54,422 nt of DNA from Synergistaceae bacterium (GTDB taxonomy: Bacteria > Synergistota > Synergistia > Synergistales > Aminobacteriaceae). This document shows positions 8,058 to 15,744 of this stretch, in pieces. Where the stretch lies: positions 1 to 54,422 of the forward strand of contig JAHDKR010000085.1 in NCBI GenBank assembly GCA_018436785.1, read 5' to 3'. The number at the start of each line of letters is the position of its first letter. The first letter of the stretch is position 1. The position numbers and the translations under genes are program-made. The notes below the pieces were generated by a model. It was not told the origin of the DNA. It did not search any database and saw only the letters and a program-made list of their open reading frames with translations.

Positions 8058-8173
8058 CTTCGCCCGGCCTGGAGTCGGGCAGGAAAGATTCGGTGCGTAC
8101 TTTCAAAATGACCGCTGTTCCTGGTAAGGTTTTCTCTCTCCTTTACCGAAACAAGATGGAGAGAAAGGAGTGA
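8030..8173 (+). CDS. Doubtful 47-residue ORF upstream of fliS
   Basis: An ATG at 8030 is preceded by AAGGGGGT at good spacing. The frame runs 47 codons to a TGA at 8171-8173, just before fliS. The product starts MQQDAAPSFSSPG and ends YRNKMERKE; I recognise no family and see no hydrophobic segment. The same bases carry a plausible trxB terminator and a possible flagellar promoter, which argues against coding. Confidence 0.2.
   Translation: MQQDAAPSFSSPGLESGRKDSVRTFKMTAVPGKVFSLLYRNKMERKE
8125..8152 (+). promoter_or_regulatory. Possible sigma-28 (FliA/SigD) promoter for fliS
   Basis: TAAGGTTT (8125-8132) resembles the flagellar -35 TAAAGTTT. CCGAAAC at 8146-8152 resembles the -10 GCCGATAA. 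The spacer is one base longer than usual. It lies about 30 bases ahead of the fliS ATG. Confidence 0.3.
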
Positions 8174-8181
8174 TCTCCGCA

Positions 8182-8670
8182 ATGGATTCGAAAAACGCAC
8201 AGAACGCCCAGACAGTCTACCTTGCCAATAAAGTGAACACAGCCTCTCGCGAGCAGCTTCTTCTCATAACATACGATATCGGCATCAAGAGCTGCAAGGG
8301 AGCTGAGAACGCCTTGGATGCCGGTGTTTTCGACGAGGCGAATAAACATATTCAAAAAGCTCAGGACGTTCTTCGTGAGCTTATGGTGACGCTCCGTGTC
8401 GAAGAGGGCGGCGAAGTTGCGCAGAATCTGATGCGCCTTTACGACTTCATGTATCTCATGCTTGTCGAGGCAAACGTGAGCAAGGACCGCGAAAAGATCT
8501 CAGTCGTCAGAGGAATGCTCGAAGAGCTTCGGACCACATGGGAGGAAGCTATTGTGAAGCTTGCGGAAGAGGCGGGTATTGAGAAGCCTATGCCTCATCT
8601 TCAGGGAGGCGCCGCTGCGAAAGAGGATGCTCGCGCTGTCCCGGTTGGAGGGTTGAATATTGCAGGCTGA
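8182..8670 (+). CDS. fliS: Flagellin export chaperone FliS
   Basis: FliS binds the disordered C terminus of flagellin in the cytoplasm and prevents early polymerisation. The 162-residue, helix-rich protein has the family opening VYLANKVNTASREQLLLITYD and a central KAQDVLRELMVTLR helix followed by LMRLYDFMYLMLVEAN. ATG 8182 is chosen because AGGAGTGA (8166-8173) sits 8 nt upstream; a GTG at 8170 is in frame but lacks a ribosome site. It overlaps the flgN-like start. Confidence 0.93.
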   Translation: MDSKNAQNAQTVYLANKVNTASREQLLLITYDIGIKSCKGAENALDAGVFDEANKHIQKAQDVLRELMVTLRVEEGGEVAQNLMRLYDFMYLMLVEANVSKDREKISVVRGMLEELRTTWEEAIVKLAEEAGIEKPMPHLQGGAAAKEDARAVPVGGLNIAG

Positions 8671-9115
8671 TCTCGAAAAAAAACTCTCCAGCCTTGTTTC
8701 CTCCGAGCTCGCGCTCTTCAACGAGCTCGCTCTTCTTGTGGAGAAAGAAGAGGAGTGCGTTCTCCAGGAGGATATGGAATGTCTTTTGAACGTGCTGCAG
8801 GAAAAGCAGGACGTTATTTCCCGTCAGGAAAAAATCCACGAGGGGTGGAGCTTCATCTCTTCGTCGCTTGGCATCTCCGAAGGGAGAGACGGCCCTTCAT
8901 TCTGGAGCCGCCTGGGAGAACTTCTCGGCGAGGGCGCGGATGATTTGAAAGCCTCTCTTTCTGTTATCCGGGATGTCGCCGGAAATGTTCTGGAACAGGA
9001 AATCCGCGTCCAGGGGCTTCTGGAAAAGCATGTCGATTCCCTCCGAAGCCAGATGGCCCAGGTGAGCCGGGGGAAAAAAGCGCTGCAAGGCTATTCAAAA
9101 GCAGGAGGAGTATGA
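8660..9115 (+). CDS. flgN: FlgN-like flagellar chaperone
   Basis: A 151-residue, almost entirely helical, acidic protein with the FlgN layout: N-terminal LSSLVSSELALFNELALLVEKEEECVL-type helix, central EKQDVISRQEKI, and C-terminal coiled region. FlgN chaperones the hook-filament junction proteins FlgK and FlgL. The TTG start at 8660 overlaps the end of fliS and is supported by GGAGGG (8647-8652) at 7 nt. Sequence conservation in FlgN is low, so the call rests partly on its place after fliS. Confidence 0.75.
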   Translation: MQADLEKKLSSLVSSELALFNELALLVEKEEECVLQEDMECLLNVLQEKQDVISRQEKIHEGWSFISSSLGISEGRDGPSFWSRLGELLGEGADDLKASLSVIRDVAGNVLEQEIRVQGLLEKHVDSLRSQMAQVSRGKKALQGYSKAGGV

Positions 9116-10209
9116 GAGGTTCGCTTGCCATGAAATTCAATGCTGTTCGCAAACTGCTCTTTCCGGTCTGTTGCCTGCTTCTTCTGGCAGCTTCGTCTCT
9201 TTTTGCCGACGAATTGACAAAAGAGATTGCTCTCGGGAAGAAAGTCGCGGCGGAAGTTGAAGAAAAATGGGAGCTTGTAACGGATCCCGCGCGGACCGCG
9301 CGTCTCGGAATGCTCCTCACCCGGTTGCTTCCGCACACGACGAGACCTCTTCCCTTCGAAGCTCGTATTGTACGGGAGGATATGATCAATGCGTTCAGCC
9401 TTCCCGGAGGGATTGTCTATTTCACCACGGGGATGCTGGACTTTTTGCGGACAGACGCGGAAATTGCGGCAATCCTGGCTCATGAGCTCGTCCATGCGGA
9501 CAGGCGGCACGTGATGATCCAGACCGCCCGTTCGTCGAAGATTTCTATCGCCGCTTTGGCGTTGATGATCGCCACCCAAGGCGCCGCAGGACCGATGATC
9601 CTGACCAGCCTTGCGCAGGTTGCGGTGACAAACTCCTACAGCAAGGATCTGGAACGGGAGGCCGACAAAGAGGGGTTCCGTATGCTCGTCGCCGCGGGCT
9701 TTCCTCCCGCAGCGATGGTCACCTCGCTTGAGGCCATGATCTTCGACCAGCTCAAGCATCCGTACGTGGATCCCGGTGTATTTATGACCCACCCCGAGCT
9801 TTCGGAGAGGGTTGAGTATATTCTGAAGATGTCGGAAGAGATGAAGGTTCCGATCCGGAGAAAACATGCGTTGAACCTTTTACGTCCAGTAGTGGTTGAA
9901 TCCGGGGATCACCTTGCGCTGACCCTTGACGGAACGGAGGTCTGGCGTTCGAACAGGACAGACGAAGGGGCCGCGCTTCTTCGGAAAGCGGTTGAGACGA
10001 TCGACGCTTTTCTCCAGATGGAGACGCCGCCCTACGAGATACAGGTCCTCGATCTCGACGGCAAAGGAGCGCTTCGTATCGGCCCAGCCCTGGTGGCCCG
10101 GGAACCTCTCCCGGGAGGAACGCCTCCTCTCGCCGAGCTCCGCGTCTCCCTTGTGCAGGCTCTGGGAGCCGCCCTGGACAAACATCGAAGCGCAAACTAC
10201 CATCGCTGA
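9112..10209 (+). CDS. Secreted M48-family zinc metallopeptidase
   Basis: A 365-residue protein with an N-terminal signal peptide (hydrophobic core about 15-31, ending SLFADE). The catalytic HELVH is at 124-128, and the third zinc ligand is Glu181 in the M48 pattern SKDLEREAD. It resembles BepA/LoiP-like periplasmic M48 peptidases involved in envelope protein quality control, but without obvious TPR repeats; the C-terminal 120 residues are of unknown fold. Its ATG overlaps the stop of the flgN-like gene, so it is transcribed with the flagellar pair although its role is probably general. A strong terminator follows. Confidence 0.88.
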   Translation: MRGSLAMKFNAVRKLLFPVCCLLLLAASSLFADELTKEIALGKKVAAEVEEKWELVTDPARTARLGMLLTRLLPHTTRPLPFEARIVREDMINAFSLPGGIVYFTTGMLDFLRTDAEIAAILAHELVHADRRHVMIQTARSSKISIAALALMIATQGAAGPMILTSLAQVAVTNSYSKDLEREADKEGFRMLVAAGFPPAAMVTSLEAMIFDQLKHPYVDPGVFMTHPELSERVEYILKMSEEMKVPIRRKHALNLLRPVVVESGDHLALTLDGTEVWRSNRTDEGAALLRKAVETIDAFLQMETPPYEIQVLDLDGKGALRIGPALVAREPLPGGTPPLAELRVSLVQALGAALDKHRSANYHR

Positions 10210-10226
10210 TTTCTGATGGTACAATA

Positions 10227-10266
10227 GGTGCGGGGGAGAAAATGCCGGCCCCCGCACCTTTTTTTT
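10227..10266 (+). terminator. Strong intrinsic terminator after the M48 gene
   Basis: GGTGCGGGGG (10227-10236) pairs perfectly with CCCCCGCACC (10249-10258), followed by eight T (10259-10266). Confidence 0.95.
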
Positions 10267-10315
10267 GTGCATTTTTCGATCAGGAGGAGTTTGCTCCTTA
10301 CTGACATGCAGTCCC

Positions 10316-10347
10316 GGTCGATCAGGCTCGACCCTTTGAAAGGGGAG
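10316..10347 (+). other. Tandem small hairpins over the dnaX ribosome-binding site
   Basis: GGTCGA (10316-10321) pairs with TCGACC (10328-10333). Immediately after, CCCTT pairs with AAGGG, burying part of the AAGGGGAG ribosome site. If the GTG at 10354 is the start, folding here could limit dnaX translation. If translation begins further upstream, this is simply coding. Confidence 0.35.
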
Positions 10348-10353
10348 TACTCC

Positions 10354-12252
10354 GTGTCCGTATCTCTCTACCGCCGGTACAGGCCCCGGTCGTTCGACGA
10401 AGTCGCCGGCCAGGAGACCGTCGTCGAAGTGTTGAAGAAGGCGCTTCAACGAGATCAGGTTGCCCACGCCTGGCTCTTCTCCGGGCCGCGCGGCTGCGGA
10501 AAAACCTCCGCGGCGCGCCTCCTTGCCAAGGCTCTTAACTGTACGCAGCTCAAAGACGGTTACGAGCCGTGCGGCGAGTGTCTACAGTGCGTCTCCATAG
10601 GCGCGGGGGACAGTCTTGACGTCGTCGAGATCGACGGAGCTTCCAACAACGGCGTTGAGGAGATCCGCGAGCTCAAGACGCACGTCTCCCTCTCTCCGTT
10701 TTCCGCAAAATGGAAGGTGTACATCATCGACGAAGTGCACATGCTCTCCATCTCGGCTTTCAACGCGCTGCTGAAAACACTCGAGGAGCCGCCTCCCTTT
10801 GTCGTCTTCATTCTCGCGACCACGGAACCGCACAAGGTGCCGGTGACAATACGTTCCCGGTGCCAGCACATCCCCTTCCACAGGATAGAGCTTCGGGCCA
10901 TCTGCTCCAGGCTTGAGGCGGTCGCGGAGAAAGAAGGGGTTCCTGCCGATCCGAGGGCGTTGCGCGAGATCGCGCGGCACGCCGACGGAGCTTTGCGGGA
11001 CGCGCTCTCCTTGATGGAGCAGGCGCTCTCGCTCGGTAACGGCGAGGTCTCCATGGAAGCCGCCGACCGTCTGCTCGGCGGAGGGACGCTCTCCGACCTC
11101 GAACGGTGGATCGCCTCCCTGAAGGAGAACAATGTCCAACCGTTTCTCTTCCTGGAGGAGATGTTCCAGAAAGGAGCATCTCCGCAGAGAGTTGTCGAGG
11201 GCGTCTTTCTTCTCTTCCGCAACCTCTGGGCGGTGAAACGATGGGGCAGGCCGGTTCTTGAGGCGCTTTCCCTCGCCGGGAGCGAGATGGAGTTTCTGTG
11301 CGAAGAGGCTGCGTCCTGGAAGGAATCGCAGCTCTCCGAGATGATGCTCTTCTGTTCCAAACTGATCCCGCAGGTGCGCGCCGGGCTTCGCTCGGACGTC
11401 CTCTCCGGCCTGCTGGCCGCGAAAGGACTTGAATGCCGCAGCTTTGCGGAAGGGCCCCGCGCGAACGTGAAAGAGGAGGCGCCTGCGCTTCGTCCTGAAC
11501 CTCCCGTTGTTTCTCCTGCCCGCCCGGCGCAAAGGGTCGAGGACGTTACTGAAGCCGGGATTCGCAGCGCGCCTCCATTTGAACTTCCATCAAAACCCGT
11601 TGCACTTCCATCAAAAACCGAAGCGTCGTCGCGCCTCCCCGCCATGATTGCGGAGCCCTCCCCGGAAGAATCCGTTCCGTTCGAAGGCGGACCGTCCGAG
11701 GCGGGGTGGAGAGAGCTGGAGAAGCGTCTCTTCGAGAAAAACCTGCCGCTCTACTGCCTTCTTGTCGGCTCGTCGATCGCTGTGGAGGACAACGTCCTGG
11801 AGATTCGTTTCCCGGAGGAGGCCGGATACTGCTTCACCGTGCTTTCCTCGGAGAGAAACTGTCATATCCTCGCATCCGAGGCGAAGAAGCTGCTCGGGCC
11901 GCAGACGGAACTCATTCTTCTTTGGAGAGGCGACCGCCGTCCGTGTTCGGGAAACGGCGGAACGAAAGATGATGAAGACTCGCCGTCCTGGAACGAACCG
12001 GCATCACCGCCGTATCTTTTTAAACCGCCCGAAGACCTTCAGGAGAAAGAAAACGAGCGCTCCCTCTCCGGAACGGCGGAGGGCGGCGAGCCTCCCCGTT
12101 CGTCCGGAGCCGCGGCGGCGAAGGAGGCGGGGCTCCCCTTCGAGGGGTTGGTCAACGAAGTGCTCAAGTGGTCCGAGGGCGAGGTCATCCTTGTAAAGCG
12201 GGAGGAGCATGAAGAGGAGCCGCCTCCTGCGGGAGAGACGGAGCAGATATGA
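10354..12252 (+). CDS. dnaX: DNA polymerase III subunit gamma/tau
   Basis: Clamp-loader ATPase that ties the replicase together. In order it shows SLYRRYRPRSFDEVAGQ, Walker A GPRGCGKT at 44-51, a four-cysteine zinc module (Cys 63, 73, 76, 79), Walker B YIIDEVH near 123-129, and the SRC sensor in IRSRCQHIPF. A proline/acid-rich linker leads to a tau-like C-terminal domain. The GTG at 10354 gives the normal N terminus and has GGGGAG at 10342-10347; an in-frame ATG at 10306 would add 16 residues. I see no A-rich slippery site of the E. coli type, so probably only the full-length form is made. dnaE follows 19 bases later. Confidence 0.95.
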   Translation: MSVSLYRRYRPRSFDEVAGQETVVEVLKKALQRDQVAHAWLFSGPRGCGKTSAARLLAKALNCTQLKDGYEPCGECLQCVSIGAGDSLDVVEIDGASNNGVEEIRELKTHVSLSPFSAKWKVYIIDEVHMLSISAFNALLKTLEEPPPFVVFILATTEPHKVPVTIRSRCQHIPFHRIELRAICSRLEAVAEKEGVPADPRALREIARHADGALRDALSLMEQALSLGNGEVSMEAADRLLGGGTLSDLERWIASLKENNVQPFLFLEEMFQKGASPQRVVEGVFLLFRNLWAVKRWGRPVLEALSLAGSEMEFLCEEAASWKESQLSEMMLFCSKLIPQVRAGLRSDVLSGLLAAKGLECRSFAEGPRANVKEEAPALRPEPPVVSPARPAQRVEDVTEAGIRSAPPFELPSKPVALPSKTEASSRLPAMIAEPSPEESVPFEGGPSEAGWRELEKRLFEKNLPLYCLLVGSSIAVEDNVLEIRFPEEAGYCFTVLSSERNCHILASEAKKLLGPQTELILLWRGDRRPCSGNGGTKDDEDSPSWNEPASPPYLFKPPEDLQEKENERSLSGTAEGGEPPRSSGAAAAKEAGLPFEGLVNEVLKWSEGEVILVKREEHEEEPPPAGETEQI

Positions 12253-12271
12253 AACGGGGAATTTCAAGACT

Positions 12272-15200
12272 ATGACAAGACAGTTTGTCCATTTGCACGT
12301 TCATACGGAGTACAGTCTTCTCGACGGCGCAATCCGGTGCGGCGATCTCGCCGCCAAGGCCGTCGAATTCGGCATGCCCGCCGTGGCGATGACCGACCAT
12401 GGCGCGATGTACGGAACCGTCGAGTTCTACGACAAGTGCACTGCGGCCGGTATCAAGCCGATCATAGGGTGCGAGGTCTACGTCGATCCCGAAGGGCACA
12501 CATCGAGGGAGAAGCGCGGAAAGAACCACCACCTGATCCTCCTGGCCGAAAACAACGAGGGGTACCGCAACCTCGTCAAACTCTGTTCCATCGCCTACAC
12601 CGACGGTTTTTACAGCAAGCCCCGGATAGATCATGCGCTGCTCGCGCAGTACAAGAACGGGCTGATCGTTTCGTCCGCCTGCCTCGCCGGGGAGATCCCG
12701 TCGCTGATTCTTGAGGGGCGTGAAAAGGAAGCCCTGGAGCGCGCGTTTCTCTACCGGGACATCGTGGGGAAGGAGAACTTTTTCCTTGAGGTCATGTACA
12801 ACGCCATACCGGAACAGGCCGTCGCGAACAAGGCGCTGATCAGGATGGCGAGGGAGCACGGCTTCCCGCTCATCGCGACCAACGACGCGCACTACCTGCT
12901 GAAAGAGGACTACGACTGGCACGAAATTCTGCTCTGCGTCCAGACGAAGAGCAGCCTCGACGACGAAAACAGGATGTCGTTCTCAAGCAACGACTTCTAC
13001 CTCCGGTCTCCAGAGGAGATGGACTCCATCTTCGGCGCGGAGCTCCCCGACGCGCTCGACAACACGGTAGCCATCGCGGAGCGCTGCAACGTGACCCTTC
13101 CCCTGGGAGAACGCGACTACAAGCTCCCGCGCCTCGATCTTCCCGAGGGAGAAACGCTCGAGTCGAACCTCGAAAAAGAGGCGATCGTCGGCCTGAGCGA
13201 GCGCGTCGGCGATCCTGTACCCGAGGAGTACAGAAAGCGTCTCGATTTTGAGATCGGCGTGATCAATTCGATGGGGTTCGCGGGCTACTTCCTGATCGTC
13301 GCGGGCATCATCAAGGCCGCGAAGAAGCGAAAGATTCCGATAGGTCCGGGACGAGGCTCCGCCGCGGGCTCGCTTGTGGCCTGGAGCCTCAAGATTACCG
13401 AGCTCGACCCGATCAAGTATGACCTGCTCTTTGAGCGCTTCCTCAACCCCGAGCGTATCAGCATGCCCGATATCGATACGGACGTCTCCGACAAGGGGCG
13501 CGACGAACTGCTTCATTACATCACCGAGAAGTACGGGCACGACAAGGTATCGCAGATCGTCACGTTCGGACGTCTCAAGAGCAGGGCGGCGGTGACCGAC
13601 GTCGGCAGGGTGCTCGGCATGCCCGTGCGCGACGTCGTCGCCATCACGCGGCTCATTCCCCCGATGGGAATCCACTCCATCGGCGAGGCCGTCGAGCAGG
13701 TTCCCGAGCTTGCCGAGTTGAAAAAGAGCAACCCGATGGTGGCGCGCGTGCTCGACGTCGCCTCCAACATCGAAGGGCTTGCCCGCCACTGTTCGCAGCA
13801 CGCGGCCGGAGTGGTCATCACCCCCGTTCCTATTACCGATCTCGTCCCCGTGCGCCGCATAGGCCAGGACCAGATTGTTACGCAGTATCCGATGGAGCCC
13901 ATCGAGAAGCTCGGCCTCGTCAAGATGGACTTCCTCGGACTCCGGACGCTCTCCGTCATCGAGGAGGCGCTGCAGAACATCTCTCTGGGGGGGAAGTCGC
14001 TCCCCGACATGGAGCGCATCCCGCTCGACGACAGGAAGACCTACGAAATGCTGCAGAAGGCCGACACTCTGGGAGTCTTTCAGCTTGAATCGACCGGAAT
14101 GCGCCAGCTGCTCAAGAAGCTCCAGGTGGACTGTTTCGAGGACCTTATCGCCGTGCTCGCCATGTACCGTCCCGGCCCCCTCGGCAGCGGAATGGTGGAC
14201 CAGTATATCGAGTGCAAGCACGGACGCGCTACGGTGAAGTATCTCCATCCGCTGCTCGAAGGCGTGCTGCGCGAGACTTACGGCGTCGTTCTCTACCAGG
14301 AGCAGGTGATGCAGTGCGCCGCCATACTCGCCGGGTACTCCCTCGGCGAGGCCGACCTTCTCCGGCGCGCCATGGGCAAGAAGAAGGCGGACGTCATGGA
14401 GCAGCAGCGCGCGAAGTTCGTCGAAGGGTGTACGCAGCGAAATATCAACGAAAAATCGGCGCAGGAGATCTTCGACATCATCCAGGAGTTCGCCGGATAT
14501 GGCTTCAACAAGTCGCACAGCGCAGCCTATGCGTTGATCACCTACCAGACCGCGTGGCTCAAGGCGAACTACCGGTCGGAGTTCATGGCTGCCTACCTCT
14601 CCAGCCAGATCGGCTCCAAGAAGGAAGACCTGGCCGCGTACGTCAGGGAGGTCCGGAACTCCGGAATCGACGTCCTTCCGCCGGATGTCAACTCCTCAAT
14701 GGCCAGCTTCACGCCGGTCGGCGAGGTCGTCCGGTTCGGTCTGGGAGCGGTCGCGAAGGCGGGACACACCGCAGTCGAGGCGATTCTTGCCGCACGGAAC
14801 ACGGGAACCCCCTTCCTCTCGATGTGGGACTTCCTCTGCAGGGTCGACCTGCGCGTCGTCAACAAGGCCGTCGTGGAGAACCTTGTCCGGGCGGGAGCCT
14901 TCGACAACCTGGAAAACAACCGACGCAAGCTCCTTGAAGGGCTGCCCGAGCTGATCTCGGCGGCGCAGAAGAAGTGTGCGAACAGCAACCAGTGTTCGCT
15001 CTTCGAATCGGTTCCCGAGGAGGACGCGGCCGGTCCCGATCTCCCGGACGTCTCCGATTTCACGCTGCTTGAACGCCTTGAAATGGAGAAGGATGCCGTG
15101 GGGTTATATATCTCCGGACACCCTTTCGAGCAGTACGAGAAGAAGGTGCGTATGCTCTCGAACTGTACCATTGCCGAAGTGCGGTCATGGAGGAGCAAGC

Positions 15201-15697
15201 GCATACCTCCGCTGGTCGGCGGCCTTGTCCTCTCGGTGAAGGAGCGGACCACCAAGAACGGGGATCCGATGGGAATCGTCGAGATCGAGGATGCGGAATC
15301 GCGGATAGAGGCCGTCTGCTTCCCCCGAACCTGGGAGCCGCTGCGCGGGACGATACAGCCCGGTCGCGTCTGTCTCGTCTCCGGATTTCCGGAGGAGCGG
15401 GGAGACACGAACATCATCGCGAAGAGCATAACGCTCCTCGATGAGGACGACGGCCGGAACGGAACTACCTCGTTCGTCCGTATTTCCGTCCTCGCGGACT
15501 TTTTGCAGAACGTGTCGTTCAAAGATTTCATCCGGGCATTGAAAGCCTGCCCGGGAAAATCCCCCGTTCTGCTGGAGCTGCGAAACGACAGCGAGTCGAC
15601 CGTGCTCTACCTGCAGGATATAAAAGTCGACGGGCGGGGCGGTATTGCCCCTCTTCTCTCGGAGGTCATTCCGGAGGAGCTGTTTCAAATCGGTTGA
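12272..15697 (+). CDS. dnaE: DNA polymerase III subunit alpha (DnaE1 type)
   Basis: Replicative polymerase of 1141 residues. The N-terminal PHP domain begins MTRQFVHLHVHTEYSLLDGA. The catalytic aspartates are D400 and D402 in PDIDTD, preceded by the conserved GPGRGSAAGSLVAW. Further on come HAAGVVI and the helix-hairpin-helix region (DVLPPDVNSS), and near the C terminus an OB-fold (VGGLVLSVKERTTKNGDPMG). There is no proofreading exonuclease domain, as expected for DnaE rather than PolC. ATG 12272 has only a weak ribosome site; the position so close behind dnaX suggests co-expression. Confidence 0.97.
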   Translation: MTRQFVHLHVHTEYSLLDGAIRCGDLAAKAVEFGMPAVAMTDHGAMYGTVEFYDKCTAAGIKPIIGCEVYVDPEGHTSREKRGKNHHLILLAENNEGYRNLVKLCSIAYTDGFYSKPRIDHALLAQYKNGLIVSSACLAGEIPSLILEGREKEALERAFLYRDIVGKENFFLEVMYNAIPEQAVANKALIRMAREHGFPLIATNDAHYLLKEDYDWHEILLCVQTKSSLDDENRMSFSSNDFYLRSPEEMDSIFGAELPDALDNTVAIAERCNVTLPLGERDYKLPRLDLPEGETLESNLEKEAIVGLSERVGDPVPEEYRKRLDFEIGVINSMGFAGYFLIVAGIIKAAKKRKIPIGPGRGSAAGSLVAWSLKITELDPIKYDLLFERFLNPERISMPDIDTDVSDKGRDELLHYITEKYGHDKVSQIVTFGRLKSRAAVTDVGRVLGMPVRDVVAITRLIPPMGIHSIGEAVEQVPELAELKKSNPMVARVLDVASNIEGLARHCSQHAAGVVITPVPITDLVPVRRIGQDQIVTQYPMEPIEKLGLVKMDFLGLRTLSVIEEALQNISLGGKSLPDMERIPLDDRKTYEMLQKADTLGVFQLESTGMRQLLKKLQVDCFEDLIAVLAMYRPGPLGSGMVDQYIECKHGRATVKYLHPLLEGVLRETYGVVLYQEQVMQCAAILAGYSLGEADLLRRAMGKKKADVMEQQRAKFVEGCTQRNINEKSAQEIFDIIQEFAGYGFNKSHSAAYALITYQTAWLKANYRSEFMAAYLSSQIGSKKEDLAAYVREVRNSGIDVLPPDVNSSMASFTPVGEVVRFGLGAVAKAGHTAVEAILAARNTGTPFLSMWDFLCRVDLRVVNKAVVENLVRAGAFDNLENNRRKLLEGLPELISAAQKKCANSNQCSLFESVPEEDAAGPDLPDVSDFTLLERLEMEKDAVGLYISGHPFEQYEKKVRMLSNCTIAEVRSWRSKRIPPLVGGLVLSVKERTTKNGDPMGIVEIEDAESRIEAVCFPRTWEPLRGTIQPGRVCLVSGFPEERGDTNIIAKSITLLDEDDGRNGTTSFVRISVLADFLQNVSFKDFIRALKACPGKSPVLLELRNDSESTVLYLQDIKVDGRGGIAPLLSEVIPEELFQIG

Positions 15698-15744
15698 AGC
15701 CGGATGTGTTCTTGAAGAAAGAGGATTGAAAGGAGTCTTGTCTC

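Noticed and set aside
10354..12252. Programmed frameshift in dnaX making a gamma form
   Set aside because: No A-AAA-AAG-type slippery run with a following stem was found in the second half of the gene.
12983..14518. Long minus-strand open frame inside dnaE
   Set aside because: It is the shadow of the GC-rich dnaE frame: no recognisable domains, no ribosome site, fully inside a certain gene. The same holds for long minus-strand frames in mfd, ppdK, trxB, cdaR and oadA.
10227..15697. Replication origin near dnaX/dnaE
   Set aside because: No DnaA-box cluster, AT-rich unwinding region or dnaA/dnaN gene was seen.
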